Shown piece by piece: positions 16,979 to 30,470 of a stretch of 64,000 bases of DNA (positions are counted from its first letter, which is position 1; every line of letters starts with the position of its first letter). The stretch lies in assembly GCA_020638635.1 (NCBI GenBank), contig JACKIE010000006.1, positions 124,001-188,000 on the forward strand, in the 5' to 3' direction. This DNA is from Planctomycetota bacterium. Lineage in GTDB: Bacteria; Planctomycetota; UBA8742; UBA2392. Under the pieces are notes generated by a model. The model was not told the DNA's origin. It saw only the letters and a list, made by a program, of their open reading frames with translations, and made no database searches. The position numbers and the translations under genes are program-made.

Positions 16979-17746
16979 TCAGCGGCACGTGTATCCGCCG
17001 TCCACCACGAGCTCGCTGCCGGTGACGAAGCGGGCCTCGTCGCTCGCAAGGTACACGCAAGCCCAGCCAATGTCGTCGGGCTCGCCCATGTGGCCCAGCG
17101 GATGGGCCGCGGCAGCGGCTTCCCGGGCGGCCACGGGATCGGGCATGTTCTTCAGGTGCTGCTCGACCATGGGTGTCCAGATGTAGCCGGGGTGGATGCT
17201 GTTCACACGGATGAGATTCGCGGCGTACAGCAGGGCATCGGTCTTGGTCATCAACCGCACGGCGCCTTTGCTGGCATGGTAGGGAGGCACGTCGGGCGCA
17301 CCGACCAGTCCGTAGATGCTGGACATGTTGATGATGCTGCCGTGCCCGGCGCGCTTCATCTGCGGAATCACGTGCTTGGTGCACAGGAACACGCCTTTCA
17401 CGTTCACGGCTTGGACTTGCTCCCACTCCTCGATGCTCAGTTCGTGGGTGGGCTTGTCGGGGCCGGCGATACCGGCGTTGTTGACCAGCACTGTGATCGG
17501 GCCGAACTCATTCTCAACCTCGCTGAACACGCGCTGCACCTGGGCCTCGTCGGATACATCCAGGTGCCAGAATCGCGCACGGCCGTCACGGGTGATGATT
17601 TCCTGCACCACCTCGCGGCCGGCATCGTCGGCAAGGTCCGTTACGGCGACGGCGGCGCCCTCGCGCGCCATCAGCAGGGCTGTGGCGCGCCCGATGCCCA
17701 TGGATGCGCCGGTGACCAAGGCGACTTTGTCTTTCAAGCGGTTCAT
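16979..17746 (-). CDS. SDR family oxidoreductase
   Basis: Classical short-chain dehydrogenase/reductase of 255 aa, using NAD(P)H on an unknown alcohol or ketone. The Rossmann glycine motif TGASMGIG lies near residues 13-20. It also has LVNNAGIAG, the catalytic Ser in NMSSIYG, and YHASK holding the catalytic Tyr and Lys; the C-terminus VTGSELVVDGGYTCR is typical of the family. CGGAGG precedes the ATG by six bases. The Asp at the end of strand 2 (AVAVTDLADD) suggests NAD preference. It follows the pirin gene closely. Confidence 0.9.
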   Translation of the reverse strand: MNRLKDKVALVTGASMGIGRATALLMAREGAAVAVTDLADDAGREVVQEIITRDGRARFWHLDVSDEAQVQRVFSEVENEFGPITVLVNNAGIAGPDKPTHELSIEEWEQVQAVNVKGVFLCTKHVIPQMKRAGHGSIINMSSIYGLVGAPDVPPYHASKGAVRLMTKTDALLYAANLIRVNSIHPGYIWTPMVEQHLKNMPDPVAAREAAAAAHPLGHMGEPDDIGWACVYLASDEARFVTGSELVVDGGYTCR

Positions 17747-17794
17747 GATTTGCCTCCGAAGTCACAACGTCCCTTCGGGATGGATCTGTTCCGC

Positions 17795-18490
17795 TCAAGA
17801 CAGGTCGAACAGCAGCAATTCGGTGTTGTCGGTCGCGAGGATGTTCAGCGCATCGACATCTTCGATCGCCGCGCCGTCCGAAGTCGCCAGGTCGTGGCCG
17901 TTCAGGGTAAGGCTGCCGCGCGTGACCTGCAGCCAGGCGCCGTGGCCCGGGGTCAGCGGGTATTCCAGCCGCCCGCCTTTTTCCAGCTTCGCGGCGTACA
18001 GCCTGGCGTCGGCGTTGATGGTGACGGAGCCCTGGGCGCCCTCGGGCGAAGCAACCAGCACCAGGCGGCCTTCGCCGTCGTGTTCGGGCAAGGCCTTTTC
18101 TTCGTAGCCGGGCTGGATGCCCTTCTCGCGCGGGAAAATCCAGATCTGGTACAGGTGCACGGCGCCGGGGCCCGGGTTGACTTCGCTGTGCAGCACGCCG
18201 GTGCCCGCGCTCATGCGCTGCACCACGCCCGGGCGGATCACGCCGTGGTTGCCCATGCTGTCGCGGTGCTCAAGCTGCCCCTCCATCACGTAGGTAACGA
18301 TCTCCATGTCGCGATGCGGGTGCATGCCGAAGCCCTGGCCGCCGGCAATGCGGTCCTCGTTCATCACGCGCAGGTTGCGGAAGTGCACGTGGGCGGGGTC
18401 GTGGTAGTCGGCGAACGAGAAAGTGTGCCAGGTGTCGAGCCAGCCGTGCTCGAAGTGGCCGCGGTCTTCAGCTTTGCGGATGACGATCAT
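17795..18490 (-). CDS. Pirin family protein (bicupin)
   Basis: Product of 231 aa from the ATG at 18490, preceded by GGGAGG seven bases upstream; an in-frame start 18 bp earlier lacks a ribosome site. It has the N-terminal cupin metal-binding pattern GFGMHPHRDMEIVTYV and the EG(Q/x)LEHRDSMGN strand. HSEVNPG with YQIWIFP follows, and a weaker C-terminal cupin ends in LLLFDLS. YhhW-type pirins are reported to show quercetinase activity; the natural substrate is usually unknown. The neighbouring SDR and FMN reductase genes suggest a redox or stress-related cluster, an inference from position only. Confidence 0.9.
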   Translation of the reverse strand: MIVIRKAEDRGHFEHGWLDTWHTFSFADYHDPAHVHFRNLRVMNEDRIAGGQGFGMHPHRDMEIVTYVMEGQLEHRDSMGNHGVIRPGVVQRMSAGTGVLHSEVNPGPGAVHLYQIWIFPREKGIQPGYEEKALPEHDGEGRLVLVASPEGAQGSVTINADARLYAAKLEKGGRLEYPLTPGHGAWLQVTRGSLTLNGHDLATSDGAAIEDVDALNILATDNTELLLFDLS

Positions 18491-18545
18491 GGGCGATCCT
18501 CCCGTCATCTATAACAGTTCGGCGTTGAACTATCATTCCGGCGGC

Positions 18546-19115
18546 TCACCGCAGCCGGGCTGCCAGCTCGGCCACGATTCGGCCGAGCTCTTTAACCCGC
18601 TTCTCGACCTTGGGGTCCACCAGGTTTCCGTCCGCGTCAAAGGCTTCGCTCGCCCTGGACAGGCCGTAGGTCTGCGGGATCACCAGCATCTGAAGGTGCA
18701 GCAGGTGGCCGCGCAGGGATGCCAGCATGCGGTTGCCGCCCAAGGCGCCGGGGCTGGCGGACATGGCAGCCGCGGGCTTCATGGCGAAGATTTCGAAGGC
18801 CTTTTCGCCCTCGCGCGGGCGTGACAGCCAGTCGGTCAGGTTCTTCAGTACGCCGGAGTAACCCGCGTTGTACTCGGGGCTTGCGATCAGGAAGCCCTGG
18901 GCCTGTTTGCAGGCGTCCTTGAGCTTGTGGACGTTGTCTGGCAGGCCGTGGGCGTCTTCGATGTCGGCGTCGTAGACGGGCAGGGGGAATTCTTTGAGGT
19001 CGATCAGGTTGACCTCGGCGCCGGCCTCGCGTGCTCCCTGGGCGGCAATGCGGACGAGTTTCTTGTTCCAGGAGCCTGCGCGCAGGCTGCCGGCAAAGGC
19101 CAGGATGTTCGGCAT
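18546..19115 (-). CDS. NADPH-dependent FMN reductase
   Basis: Flavodoxin-like reductase of 189 aa. The start at 19115 has GGGAGG five bases upstream and opens with the strand MPNILAFAGSLRAGSWNKKLV, the FMN phosphate loop of the FMN-reductase/chromate-reductase group. FLIASPEYNAGYSGVLKNLTDWLSR is the second flavin-contacting segment. The likely activity is quinone, azo or metal-ion reduction with NAD(P)H, as in ChrR/YieF relatives. First gene of the minus-strand group, immediately beyond the rrn end hairpin. Confidence 0.9.
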   Translation of the reverse strand: MPNILAFAGSLRAGSWNKKLVRIAAQGAREAGAEVNLIDLKEFPLPVYDADIEDAHGLPDNVHKLKDACKQAQGFLIASPEYNAGYSGVLKNLTDWLSRPREGEKAFEIFAMKPAAAMSASPGALGGNRMLASLRGHLLHLQMLVIPQTYGLSRASEAFDADGNLVDPKVEKRVKELGRIVAELAARLR

Positions 19116-19296
19116 GACCGCCTCCCGGGGAGGGTAACGGGCAGGGACCGTGACTGCATTCCCGGTCAAAGTCAGAGGGACCGCAGCCGGGTGGCCGCAG
19201 TCCCTCTTTTCAGCCCCGGTCGGGGGCAACAACCAGGGCAGATATGGAACGCGAGTGGTGGTCGGGGTAATCCGGAAAACTGCGGCGGGTTAACGG

Positions 19297-19328
19297 ACAC
19301 GGGCCGCAGCTTTCGCTGCGGCCCGTGT
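19297..19328 (-). terminator. End hairpin of the rrn operon
   Basis: Perfect 14-bp stem (arms 19297-19310 and 19315-19328, ACACGGGCCGCAGC and its complement) with a four-base loop, a few bases past the 5S 3' end on the minus strand. No long T-run follows. Confidence 0.75.
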
Positions 19329-19330
19329 TA

Positions 19331-19440
<110 letters not shown>

Positions 19441-19469
19441 AAATCCTCGCAAAGATGTCAAAGCGAGCG

Positions 19470-19498
19470 CGGCTCGCTGACAACAGCATACTGGATAG
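19470..19498 (-). other. 3' arm of the pre-23S processing stem
   Basis: Between 23S and 5S. The 16 bases at 19478-19493 are the exact complement of 22873-22888 upstream of 23S. The pairing extends through CGGCTC/GAGCCG after a 2x2 mismatch and through GATAG/CTATC on the inner side. Long stems looping out 23S are normally RNase III sites; the cut sites here are not determined. Confidence 0.7.
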
Positions 19499-19640
19499 GG
19501 CTTGGCCAATGCAGTGCATTGGCCAAGCACGTTCGCTTTCGCGAACAGTGACAAGGCATCACGTGAGACGCTAACGACGTGTCTTGGAATCGCTAATACA
19601 AGTTGCTTGGCAACACTCCGGGAGACCCGGAGATTGTTGC

Positions 19641-22590
<2,950 letters not shown>

Positions 22591-22866
22591 ACAACAACCC
22601 CTGGATCCCTCCAGGAGCGCGCTTTCCTCTCCCTCCGTTCCCGACCGGGCCGACAATACAAGCCGCCCGGCCAATCCCGCAGGTGAGGCCTCAAGACACG
22701 TTGTAGCGTCAGCACCCGACGTCTCGCGACGTCAGATACTGTTTCATCGTTGATGCCTTGGTTACTTTCTCCAGACGCGCGCTTTCCGACGCCTCCCGGC
22801 GGCGGCTTAGCGAATAGGTTATCTTACTAGGATAACACTAATCTGGAGTAATCTAGTCACTCTGAT

Positions 22867-22896
22867 CTATCACAGTATGCTGTTGTCAAAGAGCCG
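22867..22896 (-). promoter_or_regulatory. boxA antitermination site within the 5' arm of the pre-23S stem
   Basis: On the minus strand, CGGCTCTTTGACAACAGC resembles the boxA element (GCTCTTTgAcA) bound by NusB/NusE in rrn operons. The same bases form the 5' arm of the long stem whose 3' arm is at 19470-19498, so antitermination and processing signals overlap. It lies about 280 bases upstream of 23S. Confidence 0.65.
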
Positions 22897-22995
22897 AAAC
22901 CCGACTTGTCGTCGGGGCTCGAGAGCATGCGCCAGGGCGCACATTCCCAAACCTCGACCCCATACGCGCTCTGCCCGGCCGCCTCAAGAGGCTGG

Positions 22996-23067
22996 TGGAC
23001 CGGAGGGGAGTCGAACCCCTGACCCTCGCCTTGCAAAGGCGACGCTCTACCACTGAGCTACCGGCCC
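22996..23067 (-). tRNA. tRNA-Ala (TGC)
   Basis: 72 nt cloverleaf in the 16S-23S spacer. The acceptor arm GGGCCGG pairs with CCGGTCC (one G-U), the anticodon loop is CTTTGCAAG, and the T arm includes GGTTCGACTCC. CCA is not encoded. Confidence 0.96.
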
Positions 23068-23092
23068 TTGCGTCCCGGCCGCCGTGGAATGG

Positions 23093-23166
23093 TGCGCCGG
23101 GGCGGACTCGAACCGCCGACCTCACGCTTATCAGGCGTGTGCTCTAACCAGCTGAGCTACCGGCGC
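23093..23166 (-). tRNA. tRNA-Ile (GAT)
   Basis: 74 nt cloverleaf. The acceptor GCGCCGG pairs perfectly with CCGGCGC, the anticodon loop is CTGATAA, and the T loop is GGTTCGAGTCC. CCA is not encoded. Order 16S-Ile-Ala-23S is the classical spacer. Confidence 0.96.
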
Positions 23167-23316
23167 GCCCGAGACCGTTGCCGGCCCGTCTTCCACTGCG
23201 AAGGGTGCGAAGGGGGCCCCGAGACGACAGGGCCCCCGCGCACGCGTATGATGAATAGCCATGAAAGAGGATATGCCTTACGACCATGCGAATCGCTTCG
23301 CATGGAAGTCTATGTA

Positions 23317-24855
<1,539 letters not shown>

Positions 24856-25466
24856 AATTTGATCTCGGTCACTTCTCTGGGCATTGGGCAATGCTCCCGT
24901 AACTCATTACGGGTTCATTACTTCAATGCTAAAGATGTGACTGATTGTTTTGATTGGTGCCCTTCGACGAATCTCGGGGCAGATCAGTACCAGGCCCGTT
25001 GCCAGGCCTGGCGCAGGAGTCGCTTACGCACCCCCACCTCAATTGGTGGCTGACGCTTGGCCCACATGGGCCGCCCGCCAGGAGCTCTGCTCATCGTGCG
25101 ATCGCGGTCTCCCACAATCACATCCTCATATTTCATGGCTATTCAGTTTTCAAAGAACCGTGTCATTCGGGATCAGGCCGCAGCTTACGCTTCGCGCTCA
25201 ATACCCAAAAAGACACCGGCGCCCATCCGCTCTGCTTCCGGGTAGGCACCGGGCGCTTGAGGTCTTCCGACCCCAGGCGCTCAGCGCCAATCTCCCGTCC
25301 CGCAGATCCGGTTGGAAACCTCGACACTGCTCGCAGCGTCGGGCCCCTCATTCTAGCCAGGGTCGCTTGCCACTTCAACCCCGGGGCTTCAAGTTTTCCG
25401 CCGAACCCCTTCGTTTCGGCCTTCCGTCACGCCTCCCGGCCTGACGGGTCCCCTGTGGGGCGCGCA
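24856..25466 (-). promoter_or_regulatory. rrn leader with boxA
   Basis: 610 bp between the rrn promoter and 16S; no gene seen. On the minus strand 25147-25160 reads GGTTCTTTGAAAAC, a boxA-like antitermination signal of the kind repeated upstream of 23S. Two small hairpins lie near the 16S 5' end (24880-24893, GCATTG/CAATGC; 24896-24913, CCCGTAA/TTACGGG). Open frames across this stretch lack ribosome sites and family similarity. Confidence 0.6.
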
Positions 25467-25494
25467 AAAGTAGCGCGTTTCTTTGCCGAGTCAA
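25467..25494 (-). promoter_or_regulatory. Candidate rrn promoter
   Basis: Minus strand: -35 TTGACT (25489-25494), 16-base spacer, -10 TACTTT (25467-25472), then a GC-rich discriminator GCGCGCCCC as in stringently controlled rRNA promoters. An A-run (plus-strand T-run near 25510-25518) upstream could act as an UP element. Distance to 16S is about 600 bp. Confidence 0.55.
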
Positions 25495-25726
25495 GCCCCA
25501 ATGAGGAACTTTTTTTTCCGGCCGAAAAAACCTGCCCCGCTGGTCATTCCTCCCAACGAAACAGAGTTTCCGCAACCGTTACAACGAACCAAAATCGGCG
25601 ACCATTCCATGCCCGCAAACCCTTCCAATAAGCGGACTAGCGGTCCGGTGCGAGGTGGTTTCTCCTCCCTTCAACCAACCGCGCGCTGGCGCTTGCGGCT
25701 CCTGTTTCTCCCGACTGCCGCCTCGA

Positions 25727-26242
25727 TCAATACGTCACCAAGCTCAGCACGTTGTGCCCGCCCAGCTTCTCGCGCCCGTTCAGGAACTGCAACTCCACCA
25801 CGAACCCCAGGCCCACAACCTGCGCCCCCACGCGCTCCACCAGTTCGCACGCCGCGGCTGCGGTGCCGCCCGTGGCGAGCAGGTCGTCGATGATCAGCAC
25901 GCGGTCGTCGCTGGTGACGCCGTCGGTATGCATCTCGAGGCTGCCCTGGCCGTACTCGAGCGTGTAGCTGACGCTGATCTTGTCGTAGGGCAGCTTGCCG
26001 GGTTTGCGCACGGGCGTGAACGGCAACTCCAGAGCGGTGGCCAGCACGGCGCCGAAGATGAAGCCGCGCGACTCGATGCCCACGATGCGCGTGGGCTTGG
26101 CGGCCTCGAACTCGCGCTCGAAGGCGCCGGTGATGCGCGCCATGGCGGCCGGGTCGCCGAGGATCGGCGTGATGTCCTTGAAGATGATGCCGGGCTTGGG
26201 GAAGTCCGGGATGTCGCGAATCAGCCGCTTGATCGAGTCCAT
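25727..26242 (-). CDS. apt: Adenine phosphoribosyltransferase
   Basis: Salvages adenine to AMP with PRPP in the cytoplasm. The protein has 171 aa, full length for the family. The N-terminus DIPDFPKPGIIFKDITPIL and the GIESRGFIFG loop are diagnostic. The PRPP-binding motif VLIIDDLLATGGT lies near residues 113-127. GGAG lies about seven bases before the ATG. It stands alone upstream of the rrn promoter on the same strand and diverges from the aldolase fusion. Confidence 0.96.
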   Translation of the reverse strand: MDSIKRLIRDIPDFPKPGIIFKDITPILGDPAAMARITGAFEREFEAAKPTRIVGIESRGFIFGAVLATALELPFTPVRKPGKLPYDKISVSYTLEYGQGSLEMHTDGVTSDDRVLIIDDLLATGGTAAAACELVERVGAQVVGLGFVVELQFLNGREKLGGHNVLSLVTY

Positions 26243-26268
26243 GGCAGTCTCCTGTGGCGGCCTTCTAA

Positions 26269-26329
26269 CACGAAGAAACGAAGAAGCGAAGCACCGCCCG
26301 CCCGATCTTCGTTCCTTCGTTTCTTCGTG
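26269..26329. repeat. Long imperfect hairpin of GAAG-type words between divergent genes
   Basis: A 23-base left arm (26269-26291) built of CACGAAG, AACGAAG, AAGCGAAG words pairs with 26307-26329 at all but two positions. It lies between apt and the divergent aldolase gene. The arms are themselves short degenerate tandem repeats. Confidence 0.7.
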
Positions 26330-26372
26330 CTCAACCCTTGCCCCGAGCCGCGAGCAAACCGAAAAGGGCGGT

Positions 26373-28475
26373 ATGAAGAGCCTTTATCGCGATGAAGATG
26401 CGGCCGCGTTTGTGGACCGCTTTGCCTCTGCGGGCGAAGACGTCGCCCTGCGCGTTTACACCTCGCAGCTGATCGGGCGCGACCCCGACCTGGTGATGCA
26501 CGGCGGCGGCAACACCAGCGTGAAGGGCCAATTCAAGAACATCCTGGGCGAGGCCGTGCCCGCTATCTTCGTGAAGGGCAGCGGCTGGAACCTTGATTCC
26601 ATCGAGCCCCCGGGCCTGCCCGGCCTTGACCTGACTTACCTGAAAAAGCTGCGCGAGCTGCCGGAGCTGTCCGACGAGGAGATGGTCAACCAGCTGCGCA
26701 CCCACATGTTCGACGCCTCGGGCCCCAACCCCAGTGTCGAGACGCTGCTGCACGCCTTCCTGCCCCACAAGTTCATCGACCACAGCCACGCCGACGCAAT
26801 CCTTGCCATCACCAACCGCCCCGATGGCGAGGCGCTGGTGCGCGAGATCTACGGCGACAAAGTCGGCATCGTGCGCTACGTGATGCCGGGCTTCGAGCTG
26901 GCGAAAGTCTGCGCCGAAGTCTACGAGCACAATCCGAACGTGATCGGCCTGGTGCTGCTCAAACATGGTTTGTTCAGCTTCGGCGAGACCGCGAAAGAAA
27001 GCTACGAGCGCCACATTGAATTGGTTGCCTTGGCCGGGCAATGGCTGCGCAATGAGCTGTCCAAGGGCCGCCGCCTGAAGCCGGCCTTCGACGCGCCCGA
27101 CGAGCCGGAGGTGCTGGTCGCTGAGCTCGCGCCCCTGCTGCGCGGCCTGCTGGCGGAAGCCACCGGTGAGCCGGACGCGCCCTACCGGCGAATGGTGATG
27201 GAATGGCGCGCCACGGATGAAATCCTGAACTTCGTGAACTCGCACGAGCTGGCGAGCTTGGCGCTGACCGGGCCGCTGACGCCCGACCACGTGATCCGCA
27301 CCAAGGCCATGCCGCTGGTGCTGTTCGCGCCCGAGTTCGACGACATCGCTGAGCAACTGGCCCACGCGGTCACGGCCTATCGCCGCGGCTACGACGTGTA
27401 CTTCAGCAGCATGAGCTACCAGAAGGGCGTTGAGCGCGTGCGCCTTGACGACTTCCCGCGCGTGGTGCTGGTGCCCGGCGTCGGCATGCTTGCCTGGGGT
27501 GCGAGCAAGAAAGACGCGCGCATCGCGGCCGACATTTACGAGCACACCATACGCGTGAAAACGCTCGTGCACGCCACGGGCGAGTACGAAGCACTGCCGG
27601 AAAGCGACCTGTTCGACGTGGAGTACTGGCCGCTGGAACAGGCCAAGCTGGGCAAGTCCAAGCCCAAGCCCCTGGCCGGCCAGGTCGCGGTGGTGACCGG
27701 CGCGGCAGGCGCGATCGGCAGCGCCGTGGCGGAAAGCCTGATCATGGCCGGCGCGCATGTGGTGCTGAGCGACGTGAACGCGGAGCGCCTGGAGGAAACC
27801 TGCACCGAGCTTGGCGCAAAGCACGGCAAGGACAGCCGCCGCGGCGTGGTGTGCGACGTGACCGACGAACGCTCCGTGCGCGCGCTGTTCGATGAAGTCG
27901 CGCGCCAGTATGGCGGCGTTGACATCGTGGTGCCGAACGCCGGCATCGCGCACTCACGGCCGCTTGACGAGCTCGAAGTAGACGACTGGCAGCGCGTGAT
28001 GGACGTGAACCTGAAGGGCTACTTCCTGGTGATGCGCGAGGGCGCGCGCCTGCTGAGGCAGCAGGGCACGGGCGGCCACATCATCGTGATCGGCAGCAAG
28101 AACGTGATGGCACCGGGCGCGGAGTTCGGCGCGTACTCCGCCAGCAAGGCGGCCGTGCATCAGCTTGCGAAAGTAACGGCGCTGGAGCTGGCCAAGGACG
28201 GCATTCGCGTGAACGTGCTGGCGCCGGACGCGGTGTTCGGCAACGAGAAGAATCCCAGCGGCCTGTGGCAGGAGGTTGGCCCCGACCGCGCCAAGGCCCA
28301 CGGCATCGATTACAAACAGCTCGAGGAGCACTACCGCAACCGCAACCTGCTGCACGCGCGCATCACCGGCCGTCACGTGGGCAACGCGGTGGTGTTCTTC
28401 GCCGCCAACCAGACGCCGACCACCGGCGCAACGTTGCCGGTAGACGGCGGCATCGCGGCCGCGTTCCCGCGCTAG
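26373..28475 (+). CDS. Bifunctional class II aldolase / short-chain dehydrogenase
   Basis: Fusion protein of 700 aa from the ATG at 26373. The N-terminal half is a class II aldolase/adducin domain: HGGGNTS at residues 43-49, the zinc ligands in DHSHADAI (His137, His139) and a third His in LLKHGLFSFG near 199. The C-terminal half is an SDR domain with VVTGAAGAIGSAVA near 438, VPNAGIAHS, catalytic YSASK near 588 and a C-terminal LPVDGGIAAAFPR. Proteins of this layout include RhaEW, which cleaves rhamnulose 1-phosphate and oxidises the lactaldehyde. No rhamnose genes are nearby, so the sugar is uncertain. A pair of hairpins follows the stop. Confidence 0.88.
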   Translation: MKSLYRDEDAAAFVDRFASAGEDVALRVYTSQLIGRDPDLVMHGGGNTSVKGQFKNILGEAVPAIFVKGSGWNLDSIEPPGLPGLDLTYLKKLRELPELSDEEMVNQLRTHMFDASGPNPSVETLLHAFLPHKFIDHSHADAILAITNRPDGEALVREIYGDKVGIVRYVMPGFELAKVCAEVYEHNPNVIGLVLLKHGLFSFGETAKESYERHIELVALAGQWLRNELSKGRRLKPAFDAPDEPEVLVAELAPLLRGLLAEATGEPDAPYRRMVMEWRATDEILNFVNSHELASLALTGPLTPDHVIRTKAMPLVLFAPEFDDIAEQLAHAVTAYRRGYDVYFSSMSYQKGVERVRLDDFPRVVLVPGVGMLAWGASKKDARIAADIYEHTIRVKTLVHATGEYEALPESDLFDVEYWPLEQAKLGKSKPKPLAGQVAVVTGAAGAIGSAVAESLIMAGAHVVLSDVNAERLEETCTELGAKHGKDSRRGVVCDVTDERSVRALFDEVARQYGGVDIVVPNAGIAHSRPLDELEVDDWQRVMDVNLKGYFLVMREGARLLRQQGTGGHIIVIGSKNVMAPGAEFGAYSASKAAVHQLAKVTALELAKDGIRVNVLAPDAVFGNEKNPSGLWQEVGPDRAKAHGIDYKQLEEHYRNRNLLHARITGRHVGNAVVFFAANQTPTTGATLPVDGGIAAAFPR

Positions 28476-28483
28476 TGAACAGA

Positions 28484-28507
28484 AGCCCCCCGTGCAAACG
28501 GGGGGCT
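28484..28507 (+). terminator. Terminator hairpin after aldolase/SDR
   Basis: 10-bp stem AGCCCCCCGT/ACGGGGGGCT with a four-base loop, eight bases after the stop codon, followed by TTGCTCC. Confidence 0.65.
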
Positions 28508-28564
28508 TTGCTCCCTCACCATGCTCGTCGAGCCCGGATTGAGAATCTTTCGTGACTCGAACTA

Positions 28565-28590
28565 AAGCCCGTCGTTTGCACGACGGGCTT
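28565..28590 (+). terminator. Rho-independent terminator
   Basis: 10-bp stem AAGCCCGTCG/CGACGGGCTT, six-base loop, followed by CTG and seven T. Second and stronger of two hairpins behind the aldolase fusion. Confidence 0.85.
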
Positions 28591-28677
28591 CTGTTTTTTT
28601 CCGGCGGATTTGCGGGAGAAACCGGGGCTGGCGACGTGTTATAGGCATGTAAAGTGCGCGACCTGAAAGGAAACGAC

Positions 28678-30402
28678 ATGCCGACTGACACCCTGGAAAC
28701 CCTGCCCCGCCAGTACCCGCGCGAGTTCGTGCCGGCCGAACTTGATGTCCGCAGCTTCGACGACGTCGAGCCGCTGTTCAATAAGCTGCTGGCCGCCGAG
28801 CTGGACACACCGGAGGCCCTGGAAGGCTGGCTGCGCAACCTCAGCGAGCTTGAGGCCGTGATCGGCGAAGTCGGCTCGCGAATCCACATCCGCAGCACCG
28901 TGGACACCACCAACCCCGAGTTCAAGAAGGCCTTCCTGGACTGGGTCGAACACTTCGAGCCGCGCATGAAGCCGATCAGCCACAAGCTGAACGAGAAGTT
29001 CCGCGCTGCCCCGGCCCGCGCCAGTCTGGACCGCGCCACCTACGGCATCTACGAGCGCGGCGTGCTGACGCGGCTCGAGCTGTTCCACGACAAGAACGTG
29101 CCGCTCGAAACCGAGCTCGCTAAGCTGACCAACCAATACGACGAAATCCAGGGCGCCATCACCATCCCCTTCCAGGGCGCCGAGCACACGCCCCAGGCCA
29201 TGGCCAAGTTCCAGCTCGAGCCCGACCGCGCCCTGCGCGAGCAGGCCTGGCGCGCCACGGCCGAGCGCCGCCTCGCCGAGCACGACAAGCTCAACGAGCT
29301 GTACGACAAGCAGATCCGCCTGCGCGAGCAGGTCGCCGCCAACCTGGGTCTGGCCAACTACCGCGACTACGCCTTCAAGTCGTTCCTGCGCTTCGACTAC
29401 ACACCCGCCGACTGCGACGACTTCGCGAACGCCGTCGAGCGGGTGGTGATGCCGGCCGTGAAACGCAGCCTGGAGCGCCGCCGCAGCGACATGAAGCTCG
29501 AGAAGCTGCGCCCCTGGGACCTGTCGGTGGATCCGCAGGGCCGCCCGCCGCTGAAGCCGTTCAGCGACGTGGAGCGCCTGAAGGCGGGCTGCAGCACGAT
29601 CTTCCACCAGGTTAACCCTGAGCTGGGCTCGCAGTTCGACACCATGCGCGAGCTGGGTCTGCTTGACCTGGACAACCGCAAGGGCAAGGCGCCCGGCGGC
29701 TACCAGAGCACGCTGAACGAAGTACGCCTGCCGTTCATCTTCATGAACGCGGTCGGCGTTGACAGCGACCTGCGCACCCTGCTGCACGAGGGCGGCCACG
29801 CGTTTCACGCGTTCGCGGCCGCCGACCAGCCGCTGATCGACTACCGCAGCGCGCCCATGGAGTTCTGCGAAGTCGCCAGCATGTCGATGGAGTTGCTGGG
29901 CTTGCCGCACATGGACGAGTTCTACCGCGGCGATGAGCTCAAGCGCGCGCGGCAGGAGTTCCTGGCCGGCATCATCGAGTACTTCCCGTTCTTTGCCGTG
30001 GTGGACCAGTTCCAGCACTGGGTCTACACCCACAAGGGCTGCACGATCGAGCAGCGCGAACAGAAGTGGCTCGAGATCAACGAGCGCTTCTCGGCGGGCG
30101 TGGACTGGAGCGGCCTGGAGCCATACCGCCGCAACGCCTGGCAACGCATCGGCCACCTGTTCTGGGTGCCTTTCTACTACATTGAGTACGCGATCGCGCA
30201 GATCGGCGCGCTGCAGGTGTGGCTGAACAGCAAGCGGAACGGCGCACAGGCGCTGCAGCAGTACCGCAACGCGCTGGCCCTGGGCGGCAGCAAGCCCCTG
30301 CCCGAGCTGTTCAAGACCGCCGGCGGCAGGTTCGGCATGGACGCCGACACCATCAAGCCCCTGATCGACGCCCTGGAAGCAGAGATCGAAAGCATCGGCT
30401 GA
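28678..30402 (+). CDS. M3 family oligoendopeptidase
   Basis: Zinc metallopeptidase of the thimet/oligopeptidase F family (574 aa from the ATG at 28678, which has AAGGA seven bases upstream). The catalytic HExxH occurs as LLHEGGHAFHAF near residue 370, with the third ligand Glu about 25 residues on in EFCEVASMSMELL. No signal peptide is visible, so it probably degrades oligopeptides in the cytoplasm. The length fits the pepF/M3B group. It lies between a strong terminator and a 10-bp hairpin after its own stop, so it is likely a single-gene unit. Confidence 0.93.
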   Translation: MPTDTLETLPRQYPREFVPAELDVRSFDDVEPLFNKLLAAELDTPEALEGWLRNLSELEAVIGEVGSRIHIRSTVDTTNPEFKKAFLDWVEHFEPRMKPISHKLNEKFRAAPARASLDRATYGIYERGVLTRLELFHDKNVPLETELAKLTNQYDEIQGAITIPFQGAEHTPQAMAKFQLEPDRALREQAWRATAERRLAEHDKLNELYDKQIRLREQVAANLGLANYRDYAFKSFLRFDYTPADCDDFANAVERVVMPAVKRSLERRRSDMKLEKLRPWDLSVDPQGRPPLKPFSDVERLKAGCSTIFHQVNPELGSQFDTMRELGLLDLDNRKGKAPGGYQSTLNEVRLPFIFMNAVGVDSDLRTLLHEGGHAFHAFAAADQPLIDYRSAPMEFCEVASMSMELLGLPHMDEFYRGDELKRARQEFLAGIIEYFPFFAVVDQFQHWVYTHKGCTIEQREQKWLEINERFSAGVDWSGLEPYRRNAWQRIGHLFWVPFYYIEYAIAQIGALQVWLNSKRNGAQALQQYRNALALGGSKPLPELFKTAGGRFGMDADTIKPLIDALEAEIESIG

Positions 30403-30430
30403 ACGGCGCGACATTTGTGATGCAGACGCA

Positions 30431-30456
30431 AAGCCCCGGATTAGCATCCGGGGCTT
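30431..30456 (+). terminator. Hairpin after the M3 peptidase
   Basis: 10-bp stem AAGCCCCGGA/TCCGGGGCTT with a six-base loop, 28 bases past the stop codon, followed by CTGCATTG. It ends 14 bases before the next start codon, so it may also affect that gene. Confidence 0.65.
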
Positions 30457-30470
30457 CTGCATTGAGCACC